This document shows, piece by piece, positions 35,926 to 47,757 of a stretch of DNA of 64,000 nucleotides; position 1 is the stretch's first letter; every line of letters starts with the position of its first letter. The notes under the pieces are model-generated. The model had not been told where the DNA came from. It was given only the letters and a program-made list of their open reading frames with translations, and ran no database searches. Source of the stretch: Cinclus cinclus (Eukaryota; Chordata; Aves; Passeriformes; Cinclidae); assembly GCF_963662255.1 (NCBI RefSeq), contig NC_085046.1, forward strand, positions 138,523,762 through 138,587,761, in the 5' to 3' direction. The position numbers and the translations under genes are program-made.

Positions 35926-38287
35926 TCAGTGTCAGAATCTGAGTGGCATTTATGGCTATACTGGAAAATACGAGCCTCTATGTGGTATCAGTGTTTTTTG
36001 AGAGCAATAAAGCTAATATGGATCTAGTCCAATCTCTAAAATTCTGCCACAATGTGTTATTGGTAATTCTTGAAGATTAAAGCAGCCTCTGGCTTTCCCT
36101 CAGTGGCTCAGTAAGTATTGTAGGCTGCCAGAAAATTAACAAGCTGTATTAATTGCCCTCTGTGGTGGTGTTTCTTCCAAGAATGGTTGCCACTCTCTCT
36201 GTAGCCATTGCAAGATCTTGCCAATGGCCACGACTAAGAAGTGGATGGATAATTGTGACCCCTTTTTTCTGGTTTCCTATATTCACCACAGATATATCAC
36301 ACCACAGTGGATTTGGTATTAAAGATATTGACACTGATATCATAAGTTTCTCTTCAGGCATTCATTATCTACAAGAAAAGTAATGAAGAAATTATCCCAA
36401 GGTTCAACTTTGCTAGTAACTGGTGTGGATTTAAATTCATTTAACAGTGGAATTCACACTTGAATCACAGCAGCATTTTCCATTCCTAGGCAACGTTTTG
36501 ACTGCTGACAGGGTTTTCCAGTAAAGAAACTCAAGAGACATTCAGTCATTCCAGTTGGAGACTCTTAATTGTGAATCAACTGCTTAGAGTTGTGTTCCAT
36601 GGAACCATGAAACTGGAGAGAAAAAATAAACACAAACAATGCATTCCCCTCTATTTTAAGAAGTTTGGCTTTTCTCTCTCTCTCTTTTTTATTTTATTTT
36701 TTTTTTTAATCAGTGCAGATATTAGGTCAGATGCACATTCTCAGATTTCCCAGTGTTCTCCATAACACATCTCTTACAGGAAAATCCTAATGAGGTCTTA
36801 GATGCAGACTGTGTTATGCTTGTGCTCTGTCCAGTACTCAGGGGAAAAAACGCATTGCCAAAGCTCCTTCAGTGTTTATATCTTAGAGGCAATACCTGGT
36901 GTGTGAGATCACTGCACACACCCAGGCTTTTCACTTTGAGACAGTTCTTGTAAGTTATAATAAAGACAATATGTTTTGCAAAATGCATTGTTTCCAGGAC
37001 CAACAGTTATAACTGTTCACACTTTGGTTCATACTTTATCCATGTTTTCTCTGATCTTTGGATAAAGTGTCAAGAGGATGCATCAGGTGGTATGGAATAT
37101 TGATGTAATTTTCTGGTGACAGAGGAAGAGAGGCGAATGAGATCTGACAGCTCTGAGAAATGATGTGGGTAAAAGGAAGAATACAAATCAGAGTATTAAA
37201 TTTCCACTGCATTTTATTTAAAATTTAAGGAAAAGAAAAGGAACTGCTGAGACATGTAAACTGCTAATCATTACTGACTACAGCATATAAACCCACTGGT
37301 TTGCATTAGACTAAAAAAATATTTTTCAGTGTAATTGATAAAGCTGAGTAAATAGCTCAGTGTACAGTACACTCAAGAAGCTGGTACTCAGTAGATTCTG
37401 TGAGAACAAGCAACATTGTGCTATTATATTCCACTCATGATATACCAGTATAATCTGGGAAAAAGTGAATCAGGCCCTGTCCCTGGGAATTTCCGCCTGG
37501 TATTATTTAATAGCTGCCTAAAGGAGTCAACAGGGAACAAGAAATCTGGTCAGCTCATTTCCTGGGCCTTAGGTGCTAGTTTAGGCTGTACTGATTTCTT
37601 GTCATTAGCAGTGGACCTAGGATTTGAACAGAGGGAAATTTAATGCTTATGAGTTACATATACACTCTCCTTGCTTTTTTTTGTATGCCTTTTTTTAATG
37701 TCTTTCTCTGATACATAGATTGAGACTAGCACTCTAAGTAGAGACAAGAAAAAAGGAGGATGTCATTCCAGTCTCAGCAGGAGCTGCTACCTCATACAAA
37801 CACAGCAAACTCATACACAATGTCTAGCAGGAAAATTTTATGGCTTAAAAAGCAAAGCCTTTGAACTAAACACAAATCCTTTGCAGCAAAGGTTAGAAGA
37901 ATTTTTGTGTTCAGCACAGGAAATGCTTTATGCATTTTTCCTTAGTGGAAGCAGCAAAAAGAATAACTCATACTGAACTGAAGTTTTGTGGTGTCTCAAC
38001 TTTGTTTAAAACAAATTTGAGAGTCCAAGTCTGGTAAAATAATCTATTTTTTCAATCATTTAGCTGATACAGTGTGGTCTCCTTTGAAGGATGCAGAGCA
38101 GCCAGAGCAGTCAAAGAGCAATTTCCTTTAAGACAATAACAAGTTGGATTTTTTCTTGAAAGGCTTCATCCCTTTTTCATTGAAATACAGAACATTCTTA
38201 CACACTCAGTTGAATTCTGGGCCTCAGAAGTCCTGTAAATAGTTTTATGTTTTAATAGCTAAAGAAGGTGAATGGATATTTCAGGAT

Positions 38288-38632
38288 GGGAAGTGGAGGG
38301 GCAGGTACAGATCTCTGCACTCTCATGACCAGTGACAGGACCTGAGGAAATGGCCTGAAGTTGAGTCCGGGGAGGTTTATGTTGAGTATCAGGGAAAGGT
38401 CCCTCACCCAGAGTGTGTTTGAACACTGCAACAGCTTCCCAGGGAAGTGGTCACTTTACCAAGCCTGCCAGAGTTCAAGAAGTGTTTGGACAACACTCTC
38501 GGCACATGGTGTGAGTATGTGTGAAGGGCCAGGAGTTGGACTTAATGATGATGATCCTGATGGGTCCCTGATGATCCAGATGATCCTGATGGGTCCCTTC
38601 AAACAGAGCATATTCTATGATTCTGTGATACC
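38288..38632 (+). mobile_element. CR1 LINE 3' end with intact tail
   Basis: It reads in the sense direction through GTGACAGGACCTGAGGAAATG, TTCCCAGGGAAGTGGTCAC, TTCAAGAAGTGTTTGGACAAC and GGGCCAGGAGTTGGACTTAATG to the tail ATTCTATGATTCTGTGATA, the hallmark octamer-repeat end of CR1. It is 5'-truncated at about 345 bp. A 29 bp unit near the 3' end is partly duplicated. Confidence 0.92.
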
Positions 38633-41600
38633 ACAATTCACTCATTCATTGGCAAACCTCCTTTTCAATGAAAAAAGACTCCTGTAATGCAGTTAAATTG
38701 ATGACTTTGACTCCAAATGATGCAGGAAAACTGCATCTAATCCAAATACGCAGCTGTGACTGGATAGTATATTCAGTTACTACTGATTACAAGCCTGTTT
38801 GTCTGAGCTCAGCATTCAGATCAATTCTCCTTCCTAGGGTTGTTTGGGATTCATACAAAAGGAAAATGCAACCATAAATTGCTTGATAAATTGAAAGTGC
38901 TCACAATAAAGTAGGGTGCACTGAGGCCTGAGCCACAGCCACCTTCATTTAAAGATGGTGGGAAGAGATGAGCTATAGAGTAACTCCAAGGTTATGGTAC
39001 TTGCTCAGGTAGGAGAGCTGGCACATATAGATCTTCTAGGATGGCAGAGCCCAAGTCCACAGCTTTTTCTTCACAGGACAGAGCCTAACCATCAGGTTTT
39101 GAATGAGAAGTGCACTAGTGTTTCTCACTGAAATCAGGACAGTCTGCAACTTAAATTTGAGGTCCATGAGTTCAGAGAGACAGCAATGAGCAGACCTGGA
39201 GTTAATAGATCAGCAGTGTGTGGTCTCTGCTTCTGAGGCAGGGATTAGATTTCAGGTATTCAGTATCAACACACTCAAGCTTTTGTTGTCTTTTGACCTT
39301 TTACTTCATGAAAAAGAGGGAATCTTCAGTAGTGCTGCTTCTTTGTGAGAGAGACCAGAGTGCACACTGAGTGAAGTGGGATTGAAGTGAAGAGCCATTG
39401 CAAAGCTTTAAATGAAACATAGTTAGGGTCATAAAATTATTCTTTACCCTCAAAAAGTTTCCTTTCCATCTCATCCCAACAAAAAGACTTACATTTCCTT
39501 TTACTTTTTGTTGGGGCTACTTACAAAAGTCTTAGTGATGGCTGCAGACCACCTATGTGATTTTCCTACCCTAGGTAATTTCAAAAAACCCACAGAACTA
39601 AGTCACCATGAAGCGTCTACGAATATAAACACATAAAATTCATGGAAGCATTGTTCCCTTACCATATAACATAGCCAAGCATTCCTTCCTGTTATTGCCA
39701 TCTTATTATTGGGAAAATGCCCAGTCCTGCTCATTCTTAAAACTCAGCAGGGTCTTTGAAGCCAGAAGTGTGTTTCAATGAGAGATGAGCTGGCAAATTC
39801 ACTTTTTAGTTTTTATTAAATGATTTCATGTGACCTTTGCAACAAAATACCGTTTATATAATTTCATATGACTATGATGATCAACACAGAACCAAGATTT
39901 GCAGACACTAAGTTTTAGAAATTGCTGAACCTAAGGTTGAAACAAAGACACTCATTCTTCCACAGGGGAAAAAAAATGGATACTCCTTTGCCATCCCTCT
40001 GTTTTTGCCATAAACTTTTCCGTTTGTGCTGTGCTGTTTGTGTCTTCTGTACTGGTGATGAGTTAAATTCAACAAACATCCTGAAATTTAAAGCAATATT
40101 TTATTTTGATTTAAGTCTATTGAAGTAGGTAGTATTAATGGTGGATGGATGGAAATGGGTGTTATATGCTGAAGAGTCAACTCCTTTGAAAGAGTGAAAA
40201 ATCCAGAAATTGCCATTAGAGGCACTTTAGCAGTAGGCTGAAAGGAGCATTAGAGAGATGCACAGAACTCATTAGAGACTGACTGCAGTAAGCAAAAAAG
40301 ATAGACTGGTGGGGTATTTCCACCTCCAGCTCCAGAATTTCAGTCATTCCAGTTACCAAAGGAGTGACTTTTTTGAAGCTGTATCTATTTTGCTAACGTA
40401 TCAGCAAGCCATGCTAAATTAGCAGATCTTAGTCAAGTAAGTCCCCATTATAACAGCTCAGCTGATGAACCACTTGATACAAACTCCTTCACAAAAATGT
40501 GATACCACTTCTGCTATACAGCTTTGACCAGAACAATTTTAAATACTTCATTTGACTTCGCACCAATAGTTTCTCATTGTGCCTGTATTCCCAGTACCAC
40601 ATTGCTATTGCCTACAAGACAACAGTTGCAGAATTCTTTCTAGCTCTTCTTTTGAAGTGGGGAGTAGTGAGGAACTGTTTTGAACTGCCAAGACAGAATG
40701 TAACTTGGGATTTGGCAATGAGAAATAGCATACAGGTTTGGGTGACCTACAAGTGAAAATTTGCTTTTTTGGCATCAAGTTTATTCACTCTACTGGTCAT
40801 TCAGGAAAGGCTAAAGATTGAAATCACTAACTCCTTCCTTCCTGTTCCTCTTAACAGAGCCTGTTGTTTCTCAGTTTACATATAAAATAAGTCTTCATGC
40901 TAGAATTGACATGGCTTATTTCAGTTTCACTCTCACATTTCCCACTCTTACATTTCTCCAGGGCTGAGCAAGGGACTCCAGGGAGTCCAGCTATAGCTGT
41001 CCTTCAGCAGTGAGAATAAGGAAAGGCTTGGCACTGAAACATCCATTAAAGCAGAATTCAGTGATGACAAACATAAAGGGTTCTATTATCTGATTTCCTG
41101 TATGTATTACAGACCTTGGACCTCCCTGGTTTTCAAGATCAGAGAGACTAAAATGTGTGGCAGGATATGAGGCTGTAAGCACTATTCAAATTCTCCATGT
41201 AGCAATGAAGTAGGGCTCAGACTGTACTGAATTTTGTGCTGGCTTCCTGGGCAGGTGTGCTTTTCACTCTGGCTAAGGGACATAACATTTTCTTAACTCC
41301 TAACAATTGTGGAATGCATTGCTAACCTCACCACAGCCTGCCACAAGTGCAAACACCAACCTACGGCAGCATGACAAACCTCCCTCCGTGTCCAGCTTTG
41401 AGTGCCTTCTCCTTCCAGCCTCATGCATCCTGGCAATCATTCAGTCCCTTACTGTTCCTCACCTGCTTTTTGTGAAAACAATGTAATTTCCATTACTGGC
41501 ATCCAAACCCCAACGTTATAAATATAAAAATCAGACAGCTATTCCCTCTTTCTTTATGGGATTTTCCAATATTGTCTTGGATATATTTAGTATTCATGTG

Positions 41601-41677
41601 TAATGAGTCAGAGTGTCCACCTGTGGTCTCCATAAACCAATTTTGTAAATAGCATTGACTGATGTGACTCAAAAAAA

Positions 41678-41724
<47 letters not shown>

Positions 41725-42261
41725 GTTTCTGTTTTCCAGTTTTAGTCTGAATTCAAACACTGTTTGCAGTTCCAAGAACTCTGTGGGTTTCATGCTCTGG
41801 GTCAAGTGGGTGGGGAATACTGGAAAAGGCATACTCCATCCTGTCCCCTTGTTCTGCTGGGCTGTAGGTCTGCAGAAAGATGACTTTATAGCACAGCAAA
41901 CATCCTTTTCATTTAGCAACTGTTTAATATGGAACCTGTAGAAGAGGCCTTGGCATACATATCTTCCTGTGTCCCTTCCTCACTTGGACGTTGCTTTTGA
42001 AAAACACTGGATTTTTACCCAGCACAAATTAATACAGAAAATGAGCTGATGTCTGCTGAGAAGCGTGGAAGGATGTAAGCCTGGCTGACATTCTGTAAGG
42101 CTTTGAAGAATATGAGAGAACAACTTACTTTAATGTTCTGTTATCTAAGCCTAGTTTAGCCTCATGCTGATAGAGGTGGCCATACTGTGAAGTGCACCTA
42201 AACTTCTTAGGTTGCACTGAAGTCACTCATGTGTGTTGTGAGGTCCTTGGGAGCTGCAACA
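38633..42261. other. Intergenic spacer without a supported gene
   Basis: It contains the A16(GA)16 tract at 41.67 kb. The remaining sequence shows no repeat family or coding exon that I recognise. Confidence 0.6.
41671..41718. repeat. A16 followed by (GA)16 homopurine tract
   Basis: An unbroken 48 bp purine run, sixteen A then sixteen GA units. Such mirror-symmetric GA repeats can form triplex (H-) DNA and bind GAGA-type factors. Confidence 0.95.
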
Positions 42262-42712
42262 GAACCACAGGATTGTTAAGGCTGGAAATGCTCTCTACAA
42301 TCACAGAGCCCAACTGTTCACACAACCCACTGTGTCCATTGCTAAACCCCATACCCAAGTGCCACGTCCATACACCTTTTGAACACTTCCGTGGGGAATG
42401 GTGATTTCACTAGGCAGTCCATTCAAATGCCTGACCACCCTTTCAGTGAAGAAATTTCCCCTAGTATCTAATCTAAACCCCCTGAGTGCCACTCAAGGCC
42501 ATTTTCTCTTGTCCTATCACTTACTGCTTTAGAAAAGGGATCCATCCCCACCTGGCTACAGCCTCCTTTTAGAGACTGAAAGGTCTCCTCCACTGAGCCT
42601 CCTTTATTCCAGGCTAAACACCCCCAGCTCCCTGAGTTGCTCCTCGTCATATTTCTGCTCCAGACCCTTCACCAGTTTCACTGCCTTTTTCTGGACATGT
42701 TGCCCTTCCTTG
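42262..42712 (-). mobile_element. CR1 LINE 3' fragment
   Basis: About 450 bp is recognisable as the reverse complement of a CR1 3' region: GAACCACAGGATTGTTAAGG, TTTCAGTGAAGAAATTTCC, TCTAATCTAAACCCCCTGAG, TTTATTCCAGGCTAAACACC and TTTTTCTGGACATG. It is the longest continuous CR1 copy in the window, and its 5' end is truncated. Confidence 0.92.
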
Positions 42713-45700
42713 GACAGCACTTGCTTTTGGTTTATGAACAGCTGAACTGTGGGTCTGAAATGCTCCTGTATGAATTGAGAGGCTTTTTTAGTGCAAGAGA
42801 GAAGTTTTGCACAGACAGTAAAAGACTAACAGCAAAGAAGAGGAGGCAGCTTTTATCCTGTTACTAAAAGAAAAGTTGTGTCAGTTGAAGTTTAGATTAA
42901 CTTGTCTGGCAGATCAATATCTCAAGTTAAAGGAGCCACCATGCATAATGTAGGGATATATAGATTTAGGTTTAAAGTCAACTATAAAAGGATGACTGAA
43001 ATCTGTTTTGCAATGACGGCAAGCCCCATCTCCAGAAAAGATATACCTGAAATATACCTCAAACTCAGGTTTCAGTTTAAAATTTGGCATTTCTTAAGAC
43101 ATTCTTAAGACTTTTCTTAAGTTCTTGTATTAAAATATTTAATGTGCTTCCTTTTTAGTTGCATAAAACAAGCAACTTGACAGATGTTATATATTTGCTA
43201 AAGGACACTATAAAACCAGTTCAGATTAAGGTGTCAAAGGACATGTAGAAGTTCCTTCAGAAGGCTGTAGATGTTCGAAAATAACCAAGGAAGTAAAGCA
43301 AAAGGACATGCTGGGTGTTTAAATAGTCAGTTGACTTCAATGGAAGTTTTGAAAAAGCTAAAGGCAGGCTGGCTGCTTCCTAAAAGACCGAGTGGAATAA
43401 TTGATGATTATGGCTGTATTCGCTGTTTCTTTTAGTTTCTGCATTAACGGCTTTGTGTTTAGGGCTTGGAAATAGACTCCTAACTCTCAACATGTGTATT
43501 AAAAGGTCTATTATGACTCAGAACTTTTGCTCTAGGTTGCAATCTTAGTAACACTGCTTATTTTCCTTCACCAGAATTTTATTAAATTTACAGGTAGCAT
43601 GTTTTCATTCTGAAAGTCTAGAAATGTACTACCTTGAAGGACTTTTATGTTACTTCTTCACAAAGACTTGTGTCTGGTGCTCAAAGGGAACTGCAAGGCT
43701 TTCAGAACCACTTAGGTGGGAATGTAAAATACAATGAAAGGCAATATCTGCATGACTGCTGACTGAAACCACCAAGCACCGCACAGATATATTAGGACAC
43801 GATTTCACCAGGTGCTGACGTGTCTTGTGAGTCATTGTGTACTCTCAGCTCTTTGAAATCAACAGAACCAAGTCAAGGAACACTCAGGACTTACTGAGAT
43901 CAGGTTTCTTACAGATCAGTAAAACAGTGTTTTTTGCTATATTCTTTGAATAGAAGAACAAACGCCAAAGCATTCACTTGCAGACATCACAATTACTAAC
44001 ATTACTGGGGAACAAGCATTTCTCACGTTGTTATGCATGCAAAGCAAGCAGCTGAGCTGGCAGATAACATGAAGCATGTTAATATGGAATTACAGAGGTA
44101 TTTGATAGCAAGGCAATGGCTAAAAGTTTTATCACCATTTCTATTATAAGCCACCATAAAAACCTACTGAACCCAGATATTTGGTTTGTGCTTTCTGAGC
44201 CTCAGATTCATTCTAATGTTTGCATTTGATCAAGCAGTTTCCACTGAAAAGATATCAAATCAGTTATAATAACTGGCATTCTAGATAACAATCCAACTGA
44301 AGTTTAGGAGAAATAATTTTATTTATAGTTCTGTTACCTAGCAAACTTTGGTCTTTAACATTAATTGCAATGCTTATTATTCCATAACTGTAAGAAAGAC
44401 CTTTCTTATTTTAGAAATAACTTGCAAAAGTAGAGTGATTGCTCATTCTTTATGACTTTGTGCCAAGTGTTCCTGATGTAGATATGTGTGACTGACAATT
44501 TCATCTTAGTGTTAAGATATGCACTAGAAACAAAATATAAGAACTACTTAAGTCCATTATGTCTTCTGTGTGAGAATGGCATCTTCTGCCTATTGTATTT
44601 TGTGCTTTTTGGTGTCTGTGATGCTATGTTAAGATTATTTACTGGCATAGCACAAATTTCCAGTCTTCCTCAGGCTAGCAGTACTCTTTCTTGCATATGA
44701 GCTCCAGTAGGCTGGGCACTTTCCAAATAGGATAGGAACCTCAGCTTTTGTTTCAATGGTGTCACAAGCTAAAAAGGCACGACAGAAGCAGCAACTCAGC
44801 AATTAATGAAATCCAGACAGGTCCCCTTGAGCTTTAAGCAAAGCCAGACACCTCTAGAAACACAGCAACTGTTATGGCAATGCCAGCAACATGGCACAGA
44901 CCAAAGGGAAGGAAGTACAGAAAAAAACAGAACATAGGCAATTAAAGAAACCAGAACTTTGAGGTAATTACCCAGTCTGTAATACAGCCCAAAGCCAGGC
45001 TAAAGGCTGCTGTTCTTGTGACAAGTGTCATCCAATATTTTACAGCCTGAAGTGGTCAGAACTCAGAGTCTTAGTGCTGGGATTCACCTGCAGGACGGTA
45101 CCCCAGCAAGGCATGAGTGACTCAGGGTGAAGAATGTCATCTTCTGAATCATGATGCCACTTCCTGTGGCATTTTGTTTTGTTTCCAGGATTCCCTTGGC
45201 TGTCTGATACTAGGTAGGCAGTAAGGTCTTAGGAAAACTGAGGATATCTAAGGTCTTGGACTGAGTTTGTGCCCACTGCAATACAGTCAGTGTTGCTGGC
45301 TTTGCCTCCAGATGGAAGGGTGTTTTTAATTTCCTCTAGGCCTTATAAAGGTAAGAACTGTAGGTCTAATTTTAAAATATGCCCTTTTGTTTTTTCAGTG
45401 TTGCCCAGCCTTCTGGTTCCGTAGTAATTTAAAAATTAGTCAGTGTTTCCATTACAAACTCCTCTTTTGGGGATTTATCATTGCAATAAAAACATATTTT
45501 CATAACATGTATATATTCGCACAAATTCTCTGTTGAAGGAAGCTGAATTCAAGTGTCAAAAATTGCTGTATTAGAGCAGGATACAAGGAAAATGATAAAG
45601 AACTCGATTCTGAAATGAATGCAAAATAGTTGTGTTTAAGGAATTCTGTTGCGTTCCAGAGCCAGAGCTTTGTTTACATTGTTAATAAGCAAGCACAGGG

Positions 45701-47070
45701 ATCAGAGTAATTAATAGTTGTTAAAAACAATTAATAAACAAATTAAATAAATAGACACCATTAAATATGCCTTGCATTCATTCAAGGAAAAGCCATGTTT
45801 GCCTAGAAGAAAGTATGTAGAAGAAAGGACATACCTCACACTCTTAATACAGAAAATAGTGACATCTCAAACACATAATTAAGTTCAGGTGTGGTTTTTA
45901 CTTCTGCTCTTGTTCAACTTAACTGTAAGAAACTCAACCTGTTAAAAAAGGTTTGTCTCCTACCTTCTGAAGGTTTGGTAATGTAGAGAGTCTTATGCAT
46001 CTTCCTTCTACCTGCTCATAATATCTATCTTGTATAGATACAATAGGAAAAATTAGTATATATTACAGTTATTGAAGGAAATTTACTGTGTGATAGAGAG
46101 AAACTGAATGATGTTTCTATAGATAACTAATTGATTCTTCTTCTGAGGCTATAATTCTAATCCAGCATTCCTTCTCTCTTTCATCTTGTACCACACATGC
46201 CTGCTGTGGTACTCTTCAAATTTGTAAGAGTTGCTTTGAAGGATAAGGGAAAAATCTGAGTAAAGTCACATCTTTTTCACATATTCTGCACCAAGTCGTA
46301 GGAGTATTCCCAAAACAACAAAGTGGTGCACTTAATTTGTTGAAACAAGTAAAGCAGGTGAAGATAATTTGGTGAACAAAACCAAAAAAAGCCAAGCCAA
46401 CATACAGAAAACCAAACCAAACCAGCCTTCCTAATAATTTTCCCCATGGAGTTACTAAGCTGTTTCTTTAAAATTCAAATATATCAAAATGGTTCTTTGG
46501 CCTGAAACCTTTGTCAAGTGCCATGCTGCTTCAGACCATAAAATGTTTTACAGTAAAATCGTTTGAAACTCAATTCACTTTTAACCATTAGTTTATAGTT
46601 ACAAACAACTGGAACTCACATGCCTTTGGGCACTTACATTGAAAAGCTTTCACTGAGAAAGGGTTAACACACTCAGACTCAGCAAAGCACTGCTGTTACA
46701 GAAAGCTTTGTCATATTTAGTCAGTATGTCACAATGAGGAAAAACCATCTGGGAAGGATGGTTAACAGTTCAACCAAATTGTGTGGAAGGATACTTGTCT
46801 TAGCTGTTCAACTGTATCTGTTCACCTCTACTGGCACCACAAAACTCAAAACATCAGAAAAAAAGATTTTTTGTGAAAAAAGAAAATTAATTGGAGCTGA
46901 AAATCATAATATATTGTTGTTATTAAATTGTCCTTAGGGGTAGATATCCACATGAACAAAAATCATAGGAAAAGGAAAATTCGCAATAAATGCCTGCATG
47001 GTAACTAAGCAAAACACTAAATGTCTGGTCTGCTTGTGTTAGGCAGCAAGCCAGTGACAAATTCTCAGAA
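42713..47070. other. Intergenic spacer without a supported gene
   Basis: AT-rich. TTCTTAAG is repeated three times at about 43089-43122. No open frame above about 76 codons, and no recognised repeat family. Confidence 0.6.
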
Positions 47071-47625
47071 TTCACAGAATGACTAAGTTGGAAGAGACCA
47101 TAGAGTCCAACCCAGCCCTAACACACCTCAAGTAGACCATGGCACCAAGTGCCATATCCAGTCTCTTTTTAAACACATCCAGGGATGGTGACTCCACCAC
47201 CTCCCCAGGCAGACCATTCCAGTACTTTATCACTCTTTAGCAGTCTCTGATAACAAACTCTGCACCTCTTCTCTCCTCTTCACTCCTGGAACCAGTCTTA
47301 AAGCTGCAGAACTCAGTATTCAGCGCCAACAGAACAGATGATGGGGGTACAAGCATCATAAAGTCACCCCAAGACACTGAGAAAAACTTTTTCCTAATAC
47401 CCAACCTAATTTTCCCTTGGCAAAACTTGAGACTGTGTCCTCTGGTTCTGTCAGTTGCTGCCTGGTGAAGAGAGTGACCCCCGGCTGACTACAGCCACCT
47501 CTCAGAAAGATGTAGAGAGTGATAAGGTCACCCCTGAGTCTCCTTTTCTCCAGGCTAAACAACCCCAGCTCCCTCAGCCATTCCTCATAGGGCTTGTGTT
47601 CCAAGCCCCGGACATAACACGACAC
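47071..47625 (-). mobile_element. CR1 LINE 3' fragment interrupted by about 140 bp of foreign sequence
   Basis: 47071-47237 is the reverse complement of a CR1 3' end (TTCACAGAATGACTAAGTTGG, GTAGACCATGGCACCAAGTG, CAGACCATTCCAGTACTTTA). CR1 sequence resumes at about 47378 (AAAAACTTTTTCCTAATACCC) and continues through TTTTCTCCAGGCTAAACAACC to about 47625. The 47238-47377 segment is not CR1-like, and CACT occurs at both junctions. Confidence 0.85.
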
Positions 47626-47635
47626 CCTGGAGGTG

Positions 47636-47757
47636 TTAAGAGGTGTCTGAATTTGGCACTGGGTGATGTGATTTAGGGCTTAGGGGTTACAGTGGCAGAG
47701 CTGAGTTCACAGTTGGACTGGATGATCTTCAAGGTCACTTCCAACCTTGACTTCCTC
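47636..47757 (+). mobile_element. Short CR1 LINE 3' end in opposite orientation
   Basis: AGGTGTTAAGAGGTGTCTGAA, TTGGCACTGGGTGATGTGATT and GTTGGACTGGATGATCTTC...CTTCCAACC read as a sense-strand CR1 3' end lying directly against the minus-strand copy to its left. The octamer tail is degraded. Confidence 0.75.

Larger units (their letters stand above)
33441..38287. other. Intergenic spacer without a supported gene
   Basis: It contains the poly(T)/GTT tract at 34.6 kb and an A-rich AAATA/AAAATA low-complexity stretch at about 35876-35925. No RNA gene or coding exon was recognised. Confidence 0.6.
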
